Positions 16,519-24,203 of a stretch of DNA of 41,937 nucleotides are shown here, piece after piece. Where the stretch lies: positions 1 through 41,937 of the forward strand of contig CAKTUC010000004.1 of assembly GCA_934617135.1 (NCBI GenBank), written 5' to 3'. Made by a program: the position numbers and the translations under genes. The stretch comes from an uncultured Collinsella sp. (GTDB lineage: Bacteria; Actinomycetota; Coriobacteriia; Coriobacteriales; Coriobacteriaceae). Within the stretch, counting starts at the first letter, position 1, and each line of letters opens with the position of its first letter. The notes under the pieces were generated by a model that did not search any database, had not been told where the DNA came from, and saw only the letters and a list, made by a program, of their open reading frames with translations.

Positions 16519-18686
16519 ACGGTCTCCCCCTCACCGTTGCCGGCGGGCGCGATGCGCTGCAGCAAGGCCACAACATCCTCGCCGTCGACGGGCTCCACCG
16601 TAATGTGCTTGGCGGCCATGCGCTTGCAAATTACAGGCAGGTCGGCCTCGGTCGCCTGGCGCATGAGCAGGTAAAGCGTATCCCCGTCGACCAAGCCCGC
16701 AGCGTCGCTCTCGCGAATCGCCGACCCAATCGCGCCGACCAGCTCGCCAACAGGCTCCATGCCCGGCACCACGCGCAAGAGTAAGAAGCTCCCCATCTTG
16801 TTGTCCGCAAGCGCTTGCTCGGCGGCGAGCTCCTGGCCAAAGGCGTCGTGGTTAAGCACGCAGGTGCCGGCAACGCAGCGCTTGTCCTGCGCCACGGCCT
16901 CGTAATCGAAGGCGCGTCCCAGTGCGCTTTCCACCAGGCCGCACAGAATGCGGAATAGGTTTTGGTAATACAGCGTCATTTGACTTTCGGCCACGTGACG
17001 CACAAAGATCAACACGGCGGGCGCTCCATCGCGCTCGATGACGTATCCGAACATAGGGAGGTCTGGGGTCAGCTCGCGGTTCATCCACAGGCCCGAGTTC
17101 GCGCCCTTGAGCACAGGCGCAAGGTCGTCGAGCGAGCGCGAACGTGGCGCATCGTTGGAAATCGCCGGGCTCGCCGCCACCAAGCGCGCAAACGCCCAGC
17201 CCGACACGTGATAAATCGTCACCGAATCGTTTTCGAGGATCTCGCCCAGCAGCTCGCAGCACTTGCGGTAAATGTCGCGCGGGTTGAGTACGTCGAGCTC
17301 CTGCGTCACGGCAAAGATCTTGCCAAAGCTATCGTGGCGCCCCACAATCTGGCGCTTATAGGCGCGCTTGTCCTCAATCGCATCGTAATAGAGCCGCGTA
17401 AGGAACGTGTTGCGGTTTCGCACAAGCTCGTTCTCGTCGCGCTCGGCTTTAATGGCCTCGCTGTTGCGCAGCTGCACATAGCCGCACACCGCGCCCACCA
17501 CAAAGTACGCGATAAACGGCAGCCAGTTGGAAGGCTCGTAGAAAAGGCCCTGGAAGGTGTAGCCGTACAGTGCAAAATAGCTCACTGCCAGACCCACCGA
17601 TGCCAGCAGCGCCGCGATCAGGCCAAAGTCGAGCCCGTAGAGCGTGCCGATCAGGACCACGTAGAGCAGACGATAGTCGAGCACGTTGAGCTGGGCAGAT
17701 TGGGAGAACAGGTGCTCCAGCACCTCGAACAGCACCCATGCGGCGCCCGTCTCCAGGCATTTAATGGGCAGAGTGCGCAGCTGAATGCGGTCGATGGCCG
17801 CACGAAGGGGATTGGCCTTTTTGGTACGGGTGTTAGCCCAGCGGGCGTGGATGGTAGAAAGATCGCGCAGCAGGTCGTAGCGCTGGAACCAGCCATAGCG
17901 CTTGCGGACGGTATCGCCCGCGGGCAACGCAAAGCCGGTCGACTCGCCATAGGCAACGGATAGCCCGGGGAACAAGCCCTGGAGTGCTTCGCCCAAGTCG
18001 CCCGCCGTGCGATGGAAAGCATCTGCCACGTCGAGCGTCTCAAAGGTGGCGTCCCAGCTATCGAAGATGCGATGTACCAGCACCGCAAGCTCCTCCGCAC
18101 ACAACAGGGGAAGCGGCGCGTCCACGGCCCCTTGGAGTGCTACCGATCCGGTCGAGCACGCCTCGAACAGCGGCACCAGGAACGGATCGCCGAGCGACGC
18201 GGATGCGGTATACAGATAGGGCGTGCACAGGATCTTGGCCTGGATGTCGTCATGCGAGGCATAGTAGCGGCACAGGTCATTGGCCGCGCGGGCGATAATG
18301 CCCTTACCCGTTTGGATCGGAGCAGCGAACGCGGCATCAGGGACATCGGCAGCATTCGCCGCGCCATCAGCACACTCCGCGCCCGCAGGGCCCGCCACAA
18401 ACAGCAGCTGCACACGGCGGCCCATGCAGGCACGAAACACCGAGCGCAGCAGCTCAATATCGCCAAAAGTCTCGGTATGCGGAGTGAGATAAGTGGAGAG
18501 GTAGACCACGCGGTCGAACTCATAGGCCTGGTCCAGGTGGCGCAGCAGCTCTTTCCACGAGCTGTGAGACGATGACTCGCGCTTCGCATCGTCTGCAGCT
18601 ACAACCTGAACGTGGTCACCGGGGAACGCCTTGGCACAAAAGTCGTCGTCAACATACGCGGTATTGCCAACAACCAGCACCTCCAT
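16515..18686 (-). CDS. pelD: PelD, cyclic-di-GMP receptor with extra N-terminal domain
   Basis: A 723-residue protein. Residues 1-~290 look like a Rossmann/SDR-type domain (MEVLVVGNTAYV start, CTPYLYTASASLGDPFL in the middle). This domain is absent from Pseudomonas PelD. Three or four membrane helices follow (about 311-405), then a short coiled linker, a GAF domain (about 455-600) and a degenerate GGDEF (about 605-715). The GGDEF core reads VDGDT (666-670), so cyclase activity is not expected, but RESD (658-661) preserves the RxxD inhibitory site through which PelD binds c-di-GMP. It should gate PelF/PelG synthesis. ATG 18686 has a strong GGGGAGGAG site; a GTG at 18695 overlaps that site and is rejected. 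It is the first gene of the operon. Confidence 0.88.
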   Translation of the reverse strand: MEVLVVGNTAYVDDDFCAKAFPGDHVQVVAADDAKRESSSHSSWKELLRHLDQAYEFDRVVYLSTYLTPHTETFGDIELLRSVFRACMGRRVQLLFVAGPAGAECADGAANAADVPDAAFAAPIQTGKGIIARAANDLCRYYASHDDIQAKILCTPYLYTASASLGDPFLVPLFEACSTGSVALQGAVDAPLPLLCAEELAVLVHRIFDSWDATFETLDVADAFHRTAGDLGEALQGLFPGLSVAYGESTGFALPAGDTVRKRYGWFQRYDLLRDLSTIHARWANTRTKKANPLRAAIDRIQLRTLPIKCLETGAAWVLFEVLEHLFSQSAQLNVLDYRLLYVVLIGTLYGLDFGLIAALLASVGLAVSYFALYGYTFQGLFYEPSNWLPFIAYFVVGAVCGYVQLRNSEAIKAERDENELVRNRNTFLTRLYYDAIEDKRAYKRQIVGRHDSFGKIFAVTQELDVLNPRDIYRKCCELLGEILENDSVTIYHVSGWAFARLVAASPAISNDAPRSRSLDDLAPVLKGANSGLWMNRELTPDLPMFGYVIERDGAPAVLIFVRHVAESQMTLYYQNLFRILCGLVESALGRAFDYEAVAQDKRCVAGTCVLNHDAFGQELAAEQALADNKMGSFLLLRVVPGMEPVGELVGAIGSAIRESDAAGLVDGDTLYLLMRQATEADLPVICKRMAAKHITVEPVDGEDVVALLQRIAPAGNGEGETV

Positions 18687-18733
18687 GGCGCGCACTCCTC
18701 CCCTTAAATTCCACTTTTGCCTAAGTCAAACAT

Positions 18734-18752
18734 GCGTATTGTACGCTGTCAA
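18734..18752 (-). promoter_or_regulatory. Palindrome and TTGACA upstream of pelD
   Basis: GCGTA-TTG-TACGC (18734-18746) directly abuts TGTCAA (TTGACA on the minus strand, 18747-18752), about 50-65 bp upstream of the pelD start. This is a plausible operator at the pel promoter. A convincing -10 at 17 bp spacing was not found, so the promoter itself is not assigned. Confidence 0.3.
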
Positions 18753-18892
18753 CGCAAGCCGAGGCGCCTTTAAGGCTGTCTTAAGAACTTTTTTAGAAGA
18801 TGGGGTGAGCGCAAGAGAGATGCACCCAAGGCTGCAATCTCCTCAAGCCTATGGCGCGCTGGGGCATGAGGTGTTATTTGCCTTCAAAAGCA

Positions 18893-18935
18893 AATAGGCT
18901 GCAAATCACCCCCGTGTCTTACAGCCAATCTAAAT
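18893..18935. repeat. Flanking direct repeat, copy 1
   Basis: This copy begins AATAGGCTGCAAATCACC, continues CCCGTGTCTTACAGCC, and matches copy 2 at 21067-21109 with about 85% identity in the same orientation. Internally GGCTG...CAGCC can pair. It lies ~200 bp upstream of the lic fusion gene. Two copies bracketing a single gene suggest either a cassette boundary or a shared regulatory hairpin. Confidence 0.6.
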
Positions 18936-19137
18936 CAATAGAATGACAGGCACATGTGCCCCATCTGGTTTTCCGGCCTTTAAAACCAAGCTTAAATACA
19001 ACGACTATACTTCTATCTGGCAACGAACAAATGACATTTGCTCGAGCCCTCCAATGGATAGTAAAATGGAAAGTAATGCCTTCAGCTGTTCAGGTTTGCG
19101 ATAGCATCTGACAAAACCGAACGCAAAGGAACCATTA

Positions 19138-20913
19138 ATGCAGCTTACGCATAAACAGTTTAACGTTCTCTATGCCCTGAGCAGACGCCCCGGCATTACG
19201 CAACAACAACTTGCGGGCGAGTGTGAGATTGGGCTTACAGCGGCAAATGCCGCCGTAATAGACCTCTCAGAAGCCGGCCTCATCAAGGACGCCCGCCTCA
19301 CGCCTAAGGGCATGACCGCACTAAAACCCTACGCCGTGGACAATGCCGTAATCCTTGCGGCAGGCCTCTCCAGTCGCTTCGCCCCCATCTCCTACGAACG
19401 CCCCAAGGGGCTTCTTAAAGTTCGTGGCGAAGTCCTGATCGAGCGCCAAATTGAACAGCTACACGAAGCCGGGATTTTCGACATCGTCGTCGTTGTGGGA
19501 TACAAGAAGGAGTCCTTCTACTACCTCGAGGACAAATACGGCGTTAAAATCATCGTGAATTGCGCCTACGCTGAGCGCAATAACAATTCCTCGATTATGC
19601 TCGTGCGCGAGATGTTGGGCAATACGTACATCTGCTCCTCGGACAACTATTTCGAGAAGAACCCTTTCACAGACCATGCCTGGAAGGCATACTACTCAGC
19701 CGAGTTCAACCAGGGCCAGACACCCGAATGGTGCCTGGAAACCGACGCCCACGACCGCATCACCAAAGTTAGGGTCGGCGGGTCCGATGCATGGTATATG
19801 ATTGGCCACGCTTATTTCGATCGAGAGTTCTCAACTCGTTTTCGAGAAATTCTTGAGGAAGAATACGACCTCCCCCAAACCCGCAACAAACTCTGGGAAG
19901 ATCTCTATGCCGATCATATCGACGAGCTTGACATGCAAATCCACAGGTACGACCCGCCCACCATCCATGAGTTCGACTCACTCGACGAGCTGCGCGACTT
20001 CGACCCTCTTTTCCTCGAAAACCTTGATTCCGAGATTTTCGACAACATCGTTGCCGTCTTGGGATGCGATAAATCCGAAATTCGCGACGTCTATCCGCTC
20101 AAACAGGGACTTACGAACCTCAGCTGCCACTTTACGACCGATGACGGCGAGTGGGTCTACCGCCACCCCGGCGTAGGAACCGAGCTCCTTGTAGACCGCA
20201 AAGCCGAAAAAACCGCACTCGAGACCGCACGCACGCTCGGCCTTGACTCCACCTTTGTTTTTGCGAATCCCAGCCGTGGCTGGAAGGTGTCACGATTTGT
20301 GACGAATTGTAGAAACCTCGACGTTCACGACGACGCCCAATTGGCCCAAGCCATGCAAATGGCCCGCAGGCTTCACGAGAGCGGTGCAAAAGTTAATCGT
20401 TATTTTAGCTTCTATGAAGAGGGAAAGGGCTACGAACGTGCCATCCTAAAACACGGGCTCATCGATGTGCCGGATTTGCCCGAGATAGATACGCAGGCAG
20501 CCGAACTGAACAAAATGCTCATTGCCGACGGGGGCGATCCGGTCCTCTGCCACAACGATTTCTTTAGTCTCAACTTCCTCGTAAGCGGCGACGGCCATGT
20601 CGATCTCATTGACTGGGAATACGCCGGAATGAGCGACTATGCTAACGATTTTGGAACATTCTGCGTTTGTGAACAGTTAACCGAGAAGAAAATGCGCAGA
20701 GCACTAGAGCACTACTTCAACCGCAAGCCAACCGATGCGGAATGGCGTCACAACCTGGGCCAGGTGGGCATGGCAGGCTGGTGCTGGTACACATGGGCAC
20801 TGCTTAAAGAGGCAGAAGGCGATAACGTTGGCGAGTGGTCCCATATCTACTACCATTATGCCAAAACTTACCTTAAGAAGGCGCTCGAGCTCTACAAGGA
20901 GTACAGCGTGTAA
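19138..20913 (+). CDS. licCA: Fused winged-helix / phosphocholine cytidylyltransferase / choline kinase (LicC-LicA type)
   Basis: A 591-residue three-part protein. Residues 1-64 form a MarR-like winged helix (ITQQQLAGECEIGLTAANAA, wing, LTPKG). Residues 68-300 form a nucleotidyltransferase of the LicC type, with ILAAGLSSR (72-80), K90 after ERP, and SSDN (167-170) for the metal and nucleotide. Residues 305-590 form a choline/aminoglycoside-kinase fold with the catalytic HND (472-474) and metal-site IDWEYAG (491-497). Together these should phosphorylate choline and make CDP-choline for decorating surface polymers, feeding the LicD protein at 24204. ATG 19138 follows AAAGGA. No LicB choline importer is in the window. 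The fused DNA-binding domain may make the enzyme self-regulating; that is inference. Confidence 0.88.
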   Translation: MQLTHKQFNVLYALSRRPGITQQQLAGECEIGLTAANAAVIDLSEAGLIKDARLTPKGMTALKPYAVDNAVILAAGLSSRFAPISYERPKGLLKVRGEVLIERQIEQLHEAGIFDIVVVVGYKKESFYYLEDKYGVKIIVNCAYAERNNNSSIMLVREMLGNTYICSSDNYFEKNPFTDHAWKAYYSAEFNQGQTPEWCLETDAHDRITKVRVGGSDAWYMIGHAYFDREFSTRFREILEEEYDLPQTRNKLWEDLYADHIDELDMQIHRYDPPTIHEFDSLDELRDFDPLFLENLDSEIFDNIVAVLGCDKSEIRDVYPLKQGLTNLSCHFTTDDGEWVYRHPGVGTELLVDRKAEKTALETARTLGLDSTFVFANPSRGWKVSRFVTNCRNLDVHDDAQLAQAMQMARRLHESGAKVNRYFSFYEEGKGYERAILKHGLIDVPDLPEIDTQAAELNKMLIADGGDPVLCHNDFFSLNFLVSGDGHVDLIDWEYAGMSDYANDFGTFCVCEQLTEKKMRRALEHYFNRKPTDAEWRHNLGQVGMAGWCWYTWALLKEAEGDNVGEWSHIYYHYAKTYLKKALELYKEYSV

Positions 20914-21066
20914 GCCGCGGATTATCTCCCCATCACATGTTTAAGAGGAACAAGATCAAGGCGGCATCCTCAGCGGCGACGACCGCCAAGGCAAGGGGTA
21001 CCGAAAAGGAAGCGGACACATTTATTATCCTATAAGCCCCGTAACCAAGCATGCAACCACTATCGA

Positions 21067-21109
21067 AATAAGGCTGCAAGTCATCCCCATGCCTTACAGC
21101 CCATTTTTA
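21067..21109. repeat. Flanking direct repeat, copy 2
   Basis: AATAAGGCTGCAAGTCATCC then CCATGCCTTACAGCCC, the counterpart of 18893-18935 in direct orientation. It sits ~150 bp after the lic fusion gene and ~70 bp beyond the 3' end of tRNA-Arg. GGCTGCAAG can pair with CTTACAGCC with one mismatch. The flanks also match (an AAATA lead-in and an A/T-rich tail). Confidence 0.6.
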
Positions 21110-21139
21110 ACAATATCACGGCTGAGCGCTTATAAAGCA

Positions 21140-21165
21140 AAGACCCGGTATGATAACCGGGTCTT
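21140..21165 (-). terminator. Terminator of tRNA-Arg
   Basis: AAGACCCGGT (21140-21149) and ACCGGGTCTT (21156-21165) form a perfect 10-bp stem with a 6-base loop, 13 bp beyond the CCA end of the tRNA. A T-rich tail (TTGCTTTAT) follows on the minus strand. Typical intrinsic terminator. Confidence 0.75.
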
Positions 21166-21177
21166 CAAAAACTCTTT

Positions 21178-21254
21178 TGGTGCTCCATGGCGGATTCGAA
21201 CCGTCGACCTTGGGATTAGAAGTCCCCTGCTCTATCCAACTGAGCTAATGGAGC
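21178..21254 (-). tRNA. tRNA-Arg (anticodon UCU)
   Basis: Read on the minus strand, a 7-bp acceptor stem (GCTCCAT with ATGGAGC), a D-arm with AGCTCAGTTGGATAGAGC, an anticodon loop CTTCTAA giving UCU (reads AGA), and a T-arm with GGTTCGAATCC are all present. Discriminator A and an encoded CCA follow (21178-21180). It is intact, with no sign of an integration scar inside the gene. It is placed after the ABC-exporter genes on the same strand. Confidence 0.97.
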
Positions 21255-21258
21255 ATAA

Positions 21259-21294
21259 AGCCGCGCGTTCAAGCGGGTACAAGTTCACACGGCT
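21259..21294 (-). terminator. Hairpin between ABC-exporter genes and tRNA-Arg
   Basis: Minus-strand AGCCGTGTG (21286-21294) pairs with CGCGCGGCT (21259-21267) over 9 bp, including two G-U pairs, and TTTAT follows. It is a probable weak terminator for the exporter transcript; the tRNA begins 4 bp later. Confidence 0.5.
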
Positions 21295-21307
21295 AATAAA
21301 TTATAAC

Positions 21308-22075
21308 CTACTTGAACTGGTCGTGGTACGCCTTGCAGACCTCGTCCACAGGGCCATCCATACGCAGGTCGCCTTTCTCGATCCATACGGCACGCTGGCA
21401 AATGCGCTCAACCTGCTCCATGGAGTGAGAAACGAACAAGACCGTGACATCGCCACTCTCGATAAAGTGCTGAATACGGCGCTCGCACTTCTGCTGGAAA
21501 AAGACATCGCCAACAGAAAGCGTCTCATCGACGATAAGGATATCGGGCTCGGTAATTGTGGCGATGGCAAAGGCAATACGCGCAACCATACCCGAAGAGA
21601 AGTTCTTCAGAGGCATATCAACGAAGTCTTTGAGCTCAGCGAATTCAATGATCTCGTCAAAACTAGCATCGATAAACTCTTTGGTGTAACCAAGTAGCGC
21701 ACCGTTAAGGTAGATGTTCTCACGCGCGGTAAGCTCCGGGTCAAAGCCGGCACCAAGCTCAATCAGTGGCGCGATATTACCGTGAACCTTAACCTCACCT
21801 TCGCTGGGCTCCAAAACGCCAGCGATGATCTTAAGCATCGTAGACTTGCCGGAACCGTTAGTTCCAACAAGGCCAACGACCTCACCGCGATGCACATCAA
21901 ACGAAATGTGCTTAAGCGCCCGGAACTCCTCAAAGAACAGCTCGTGCTTAGCGAGTTTAATGAAGTACTCCTTGAGATTCGTAAGCGACTCAGACGCCAT
22001 GTTAAAGATCATGGTGACGTCTTTGACCTCAACAGCAAGGGGCTGCTTGCTGTAATCAATAGCAGATTCAGTCAT
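21308..22075 (-). CDS. Polysaccharide/teichoic-acid ABC exporter, ATP-binding subunit
   Basis: A 255-residue ATPase of the Wzt/TagH (ABC-2 polysaccharide) group. Walker A is GTNGSGKST, the signature motif is the NFSSGM type usual for this group, and Walker B is DILIVDE with a final switch His in FVSHS. The N-terminal LxNLKEYFIKL insert before the P-loop is typical of TagH/RfbB-type exporters. It energises export of an undecaprenyl-linked polymer through the permease encoded just upstream (12 bp gap). ATG 22075 has GGAG 8 bases before it; the GTG at 22084 overlaps that site. No C-terminal carbohydrate-binding domain as in Wzt, so no cap recognition is predicted. Confidence 0.92.
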   Translation of the reverse strand: MTESAIDYSKQPLAVEVKDVTMIFNMASESLTNLKEYFIKLAKHELFFEEFRALKHISFDVHRGEVVGLVGTNGSGKSTMLKIIAGVLEPSEGEVKVHGNIAPLIELGAGFDPELTARENIYLNGALLGYTKEFIDASFDEIIEFAELKDFVDMPLKNFSSGMVARIAFAIATITEPDILIVDETLSVGDVFFQQKCERRIQHFIESGDVTVLFVSHSMEQVERICQRAVWIEKGDLRMDGPVDEVCKAYHDQFK

Positions 22076-22087
22076 AAACAGCACTCC

Positions 22088-22933
22088 TTAGATGTAGAGA
22101 ATGAACTTATGCTCGGTCTTATGGAACACGGTATAGCCAATAGCAAGGGCAAGAATAGCCCAAGCAACACACAGGCCAAAGGTAAGCGCGGAGGGCACCG
22201 TATTGAACAGGAAAATATCACGCATAAACTGCAGGTAGTTGTACATGGGATTGACGACCACCAGGACCTGAATCCAGTGAGCCATCTTGCCAATGAAGTC
22301 AGTCGTCCAGAAAATCGGTGTCAGGTACATCCAGGCAGTAATGACAACGCTCCAGAGGTGCATGACATCACGGAAAAAGACCGCGAGCGCAGACAGCATA
22401 AGACCCAAGCCCATGCAGAAGCACATGAGCAAAAGGAGGCAAACCGGCAACAGGATTAAATGCCAAGTAGGAACTACATGGAACCAGAGCATGACCAAGG
22501 CGACGGCAGCCAGAGAGAAAGCGAAGTTAACAAGCGAAAACAATACCTTCTGCACCGGGAATACCCAGCGATGCACCTTGACCTTCTTTAGCAGCGAGGA
22601 AGCCCAAATGATGGACATAAGCGCCTGGTTCGTCGACTCGGACATGACGGAAAACGTCACGTTACCGACGATCAAATAAAGTGGATACATCTCAGGCGTG
22701 ATGGAGCCATTGCGACCTTGAGCAAAGATAGTCGAAAACACGATCGACATGACAATCATCATCAACAAAGGATTAAGCACGGACCAAGCTACGCCCAAAA
22801 CGCTGCGGCGATACTTAATCTTAAAATCCTTGGTAACCAACTGCCTGAGGATAAATTTGTCCTTCTCATAATCATTTTTAGCGTGAGAGGCCGGTTTAGC
22901 CACCGCTTTCTGACTCTCAAGATTGTCAGCCAC
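22088..22933 (-). CDS. Polysaccharide/teichoic-acid ABC exporter, permease
   Basis: A 281-residue ABC-2 type permease (TagG/Wzm family) with an amphipathic N-terminal segment (FILRQLVTKDFKIKYRRSVLG) and six membrane helices. The motif SVLNPLLMM and the NPMYNYLQFMRDIF block near the C-terminus are characteristic. It exports lipid-linked surface glycan with the ATPase encoded downstream. The start chosen is GTG 22933, with AAGGAG 7 bases before it; the longer reading to 23002 has no ribosome site. It is divergent from the GT2 gene at 23095. Confidence 0.92.
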   Translation of the reverse strand: MADNLESQKAVAKPASHAKNDYEKDKFILRQLVTKDFKIKYRRSVLGVAWSVLNPLLMMIVMSIVFSTIFAQGRNGSITPEMYPLYLIVGNVTFSVMSESTNQALMSIIWASSLLKKVKVHRWVFPVQKVLFSLVNFAFSLAAVALVMLWFHVVPTWHLILLPVCLLLLMCFCMGLGLMLSALAVFFRDVMHLWSVVITAWMYLTPIFWTTDFIGKMAHWIQVLVVVNPMYNYLQFMRDIFLFNTVPSALTFGLCVAWAILALAIGYTVFHKTEHKFILYI

Positions 22934-23094
22934 GGACCATCTCCTTGTCTCGTAAAACATAACAGTGGAAAGTATAGCCCTCCCGCGTAGACGATAACTC
23001 ACCGCAACAAATCTGGAGAACTAACCCATATCTAATCAAAGGGATAGGTGATGGTTATACTTTCGACCAGTTGAGTCATTAAAGGAGATCCTAT

Positions 23095-24030
23095 ATGGAC
23101 TATTCGAATATCGCCGTCATTATCCCTTGCTACAACGAAGCATTAACGATCGGCAAAGTTGTCGATGACTTTCACCGCGAATTGCCAGACGCAACAGTAT
23201 ACGTTTACGACAACAATTCCGCCGACAATACGGCACAGACAGCCAAGCAGCACGGGGCCACAGTGCGACATGAACCAAGGCAGGGCAAAGGCAACGTCTG
23301 CCGCCAAATGTTTCGCGATATCGACGCCGAGTGCTACTTGATGGTTGATGGAGACGACACGTACCCCGCCGAAGCCGCCAAATCGCTCTGTGAGCCCATA
23401 CTTAATGGCGAGGCAGACATGACCGTCGGCGATCGCCTTTCCAACGGAACCTATGCCGAAGAGAACAAACGAGCATTTCACGGCTTTGGAAATAACCTCG
23501 TTCGCGCCATGATTAAATGGATATACGGCTACAGCTTTGACGACGTTATGACGGGCTATAGAGCCATGAGCAAGCCTTTCGTAAAGACCTTCCCCGTCAT
23601 GAGCGAGGGCTTCCAAATTGAAACCGAGCTCTCCATCCATGCCGTCGACCATCGCTGGCGTATTAAAGACGTACCGGTTGAATACCGTGATAGGCCCACA
23701 GGCTCTGAGTCCAAGCTCAACACAGTAGGTGACGGTATTAAAGTTATCGCAATGATTGGAACGCTTTTTAAGGATTACCGTCCACTCAAGTTCTTCAGTC
23801 TCATTTCGCTGCTCTTTGCCATCATAGGCCTTGCCCTCGGAATCCCAATTGTTGCCGAGTACTTCCAAACCGGCTTGGTACCCCGCCTCCCCACAGCCAT
23901 GCTAGCCGCCTCGTTCATGTTCCTATGCGGACTGAGCCTAGCAACGGGACTTGTCCTCGACTCCGTTGCGAAAGTTGAGAAAAAGCAATGGGAACTGCAG
24001 GTGTATAGCAAAACAGAATGCAATCACTAG
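23095..24030 (+). CDS. Membrane GT2 glycosyltransferase (polyprenyl-phosphate sugar synthase type)
   Basis: A 311-residue GT-A enzyme resembling dolichyl/undecaprenyl-phosphate mannose or glucose synthases. The catalytic domain spans residues ~5-225, with VIIPCYNEA near the start, DNNSADNT, and the metal-binding MVDGDDTYPA. FDDVMTGYRAM and a YRDRPTGSESKL acceptor-loop motif follow. Two C-terminal membrane helices (about 228-250 and 263-290) anchor it. It probably loads a sugar onto a lipid carrier for later transfer outside the membrane. ATG 23095 follows AAGGAG. It is a single gene between the ABC exporter and licD. Confidence 0.88.
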   Translation: MDYSNIAVIIPCYNEALTIGKVVDDFHRELPDATVYVYDNNSADNTAQTAKQHGATVRHEPRQGKGNVCRQMFRDIDAECYLMVDGDDTYPAEAAKSLCEPILNGEADMTVGDRLSNGTYAEENKRAFHGFGNNLVRAMIKWIYGYSFDDVMTGYRAMSKPFVKTFPVMSEGFQIETELSIHAVDHRWRIKDVPVEYRDRPTGSESKLNTVGDGIKVIAMIGTLFKDYRPLKFFSLISLLFAIIGLALGIPIVAEYFQTGLVPRLPTAMLAASFMFLCGLSLATGLVLDSVAKVEKKQWELQVYSKTECNH

Positions 24031-24049
24031 CGATGCCACAAATTAAAGG

Positions 24050-24113
24050 GCGGTATACATACTTTATTTAGCATTTAATCATGCTATCCACCGCTTAATG
24101 GGAGCCGGGCTCC
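24050..24113 (+). terminator. Hairpins after the GT2 gene
   Basis: Two inverted repeats lie downstream of the GT2 stop: GCGGT/ACCGC (24050-24094) enclosing TAGCA/TGCTA, and a compact GGAGC-CGG-GCTCC (24101-24113). Neither has a long T-run, so termination is possible but not certain. The GC content falls sharply just after this point. Confidence 0.35.
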
Positions 24114-24203
24114 ACTCGTCCAGATTTAATCAGTCGTCGCAAGACCATCGAACTACGTAGGCTATATTAAACAGAACTCTATTCTCAACACGAAGGATAC
24201 AGA

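Larger units (their letters stand above)
18687..19137. other. Divergent intergenic region between pelD and the lic fusion gene
   Basis: No gene is seen in these ~450 bp. The pelD side has a GCGTA/TACGC palindrome next to a TTGACA (18734-18752). The middle has stem-forming pairs on the plus strand: GGGTG with CACCC near 18802-18830, and AGGCT with AGCCT near 18830-18850. Copy 1 of the flanking repeat follows at 18893-18935. A TATACT (about 19008-19013) could be a -10 for the lic gene, but no good -35 is paired with it. No known riboswitch class was recognised. Confidence 0.5.

Noticed and set aside
18631..18897. 88-codon plus-strand frame entering the pelD upstream spacer
   Set aside because: Begins antisense inside pelD, no ribosome site, no recognisable similarity.
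18790..18935. Possible riboswitch before the lic gene
   Set aside because: Several short stems can be drawn, but I could not match the conserved core of any riboswitch class I know.
21178..21254. tRNA-Arg as an integration (att) site
   Set aside because: No second copy of the tRNA 3' end, no integrase and no prophage or ICE genes in the window; the nearby 45-bp repeats do not overlap the tRNA.
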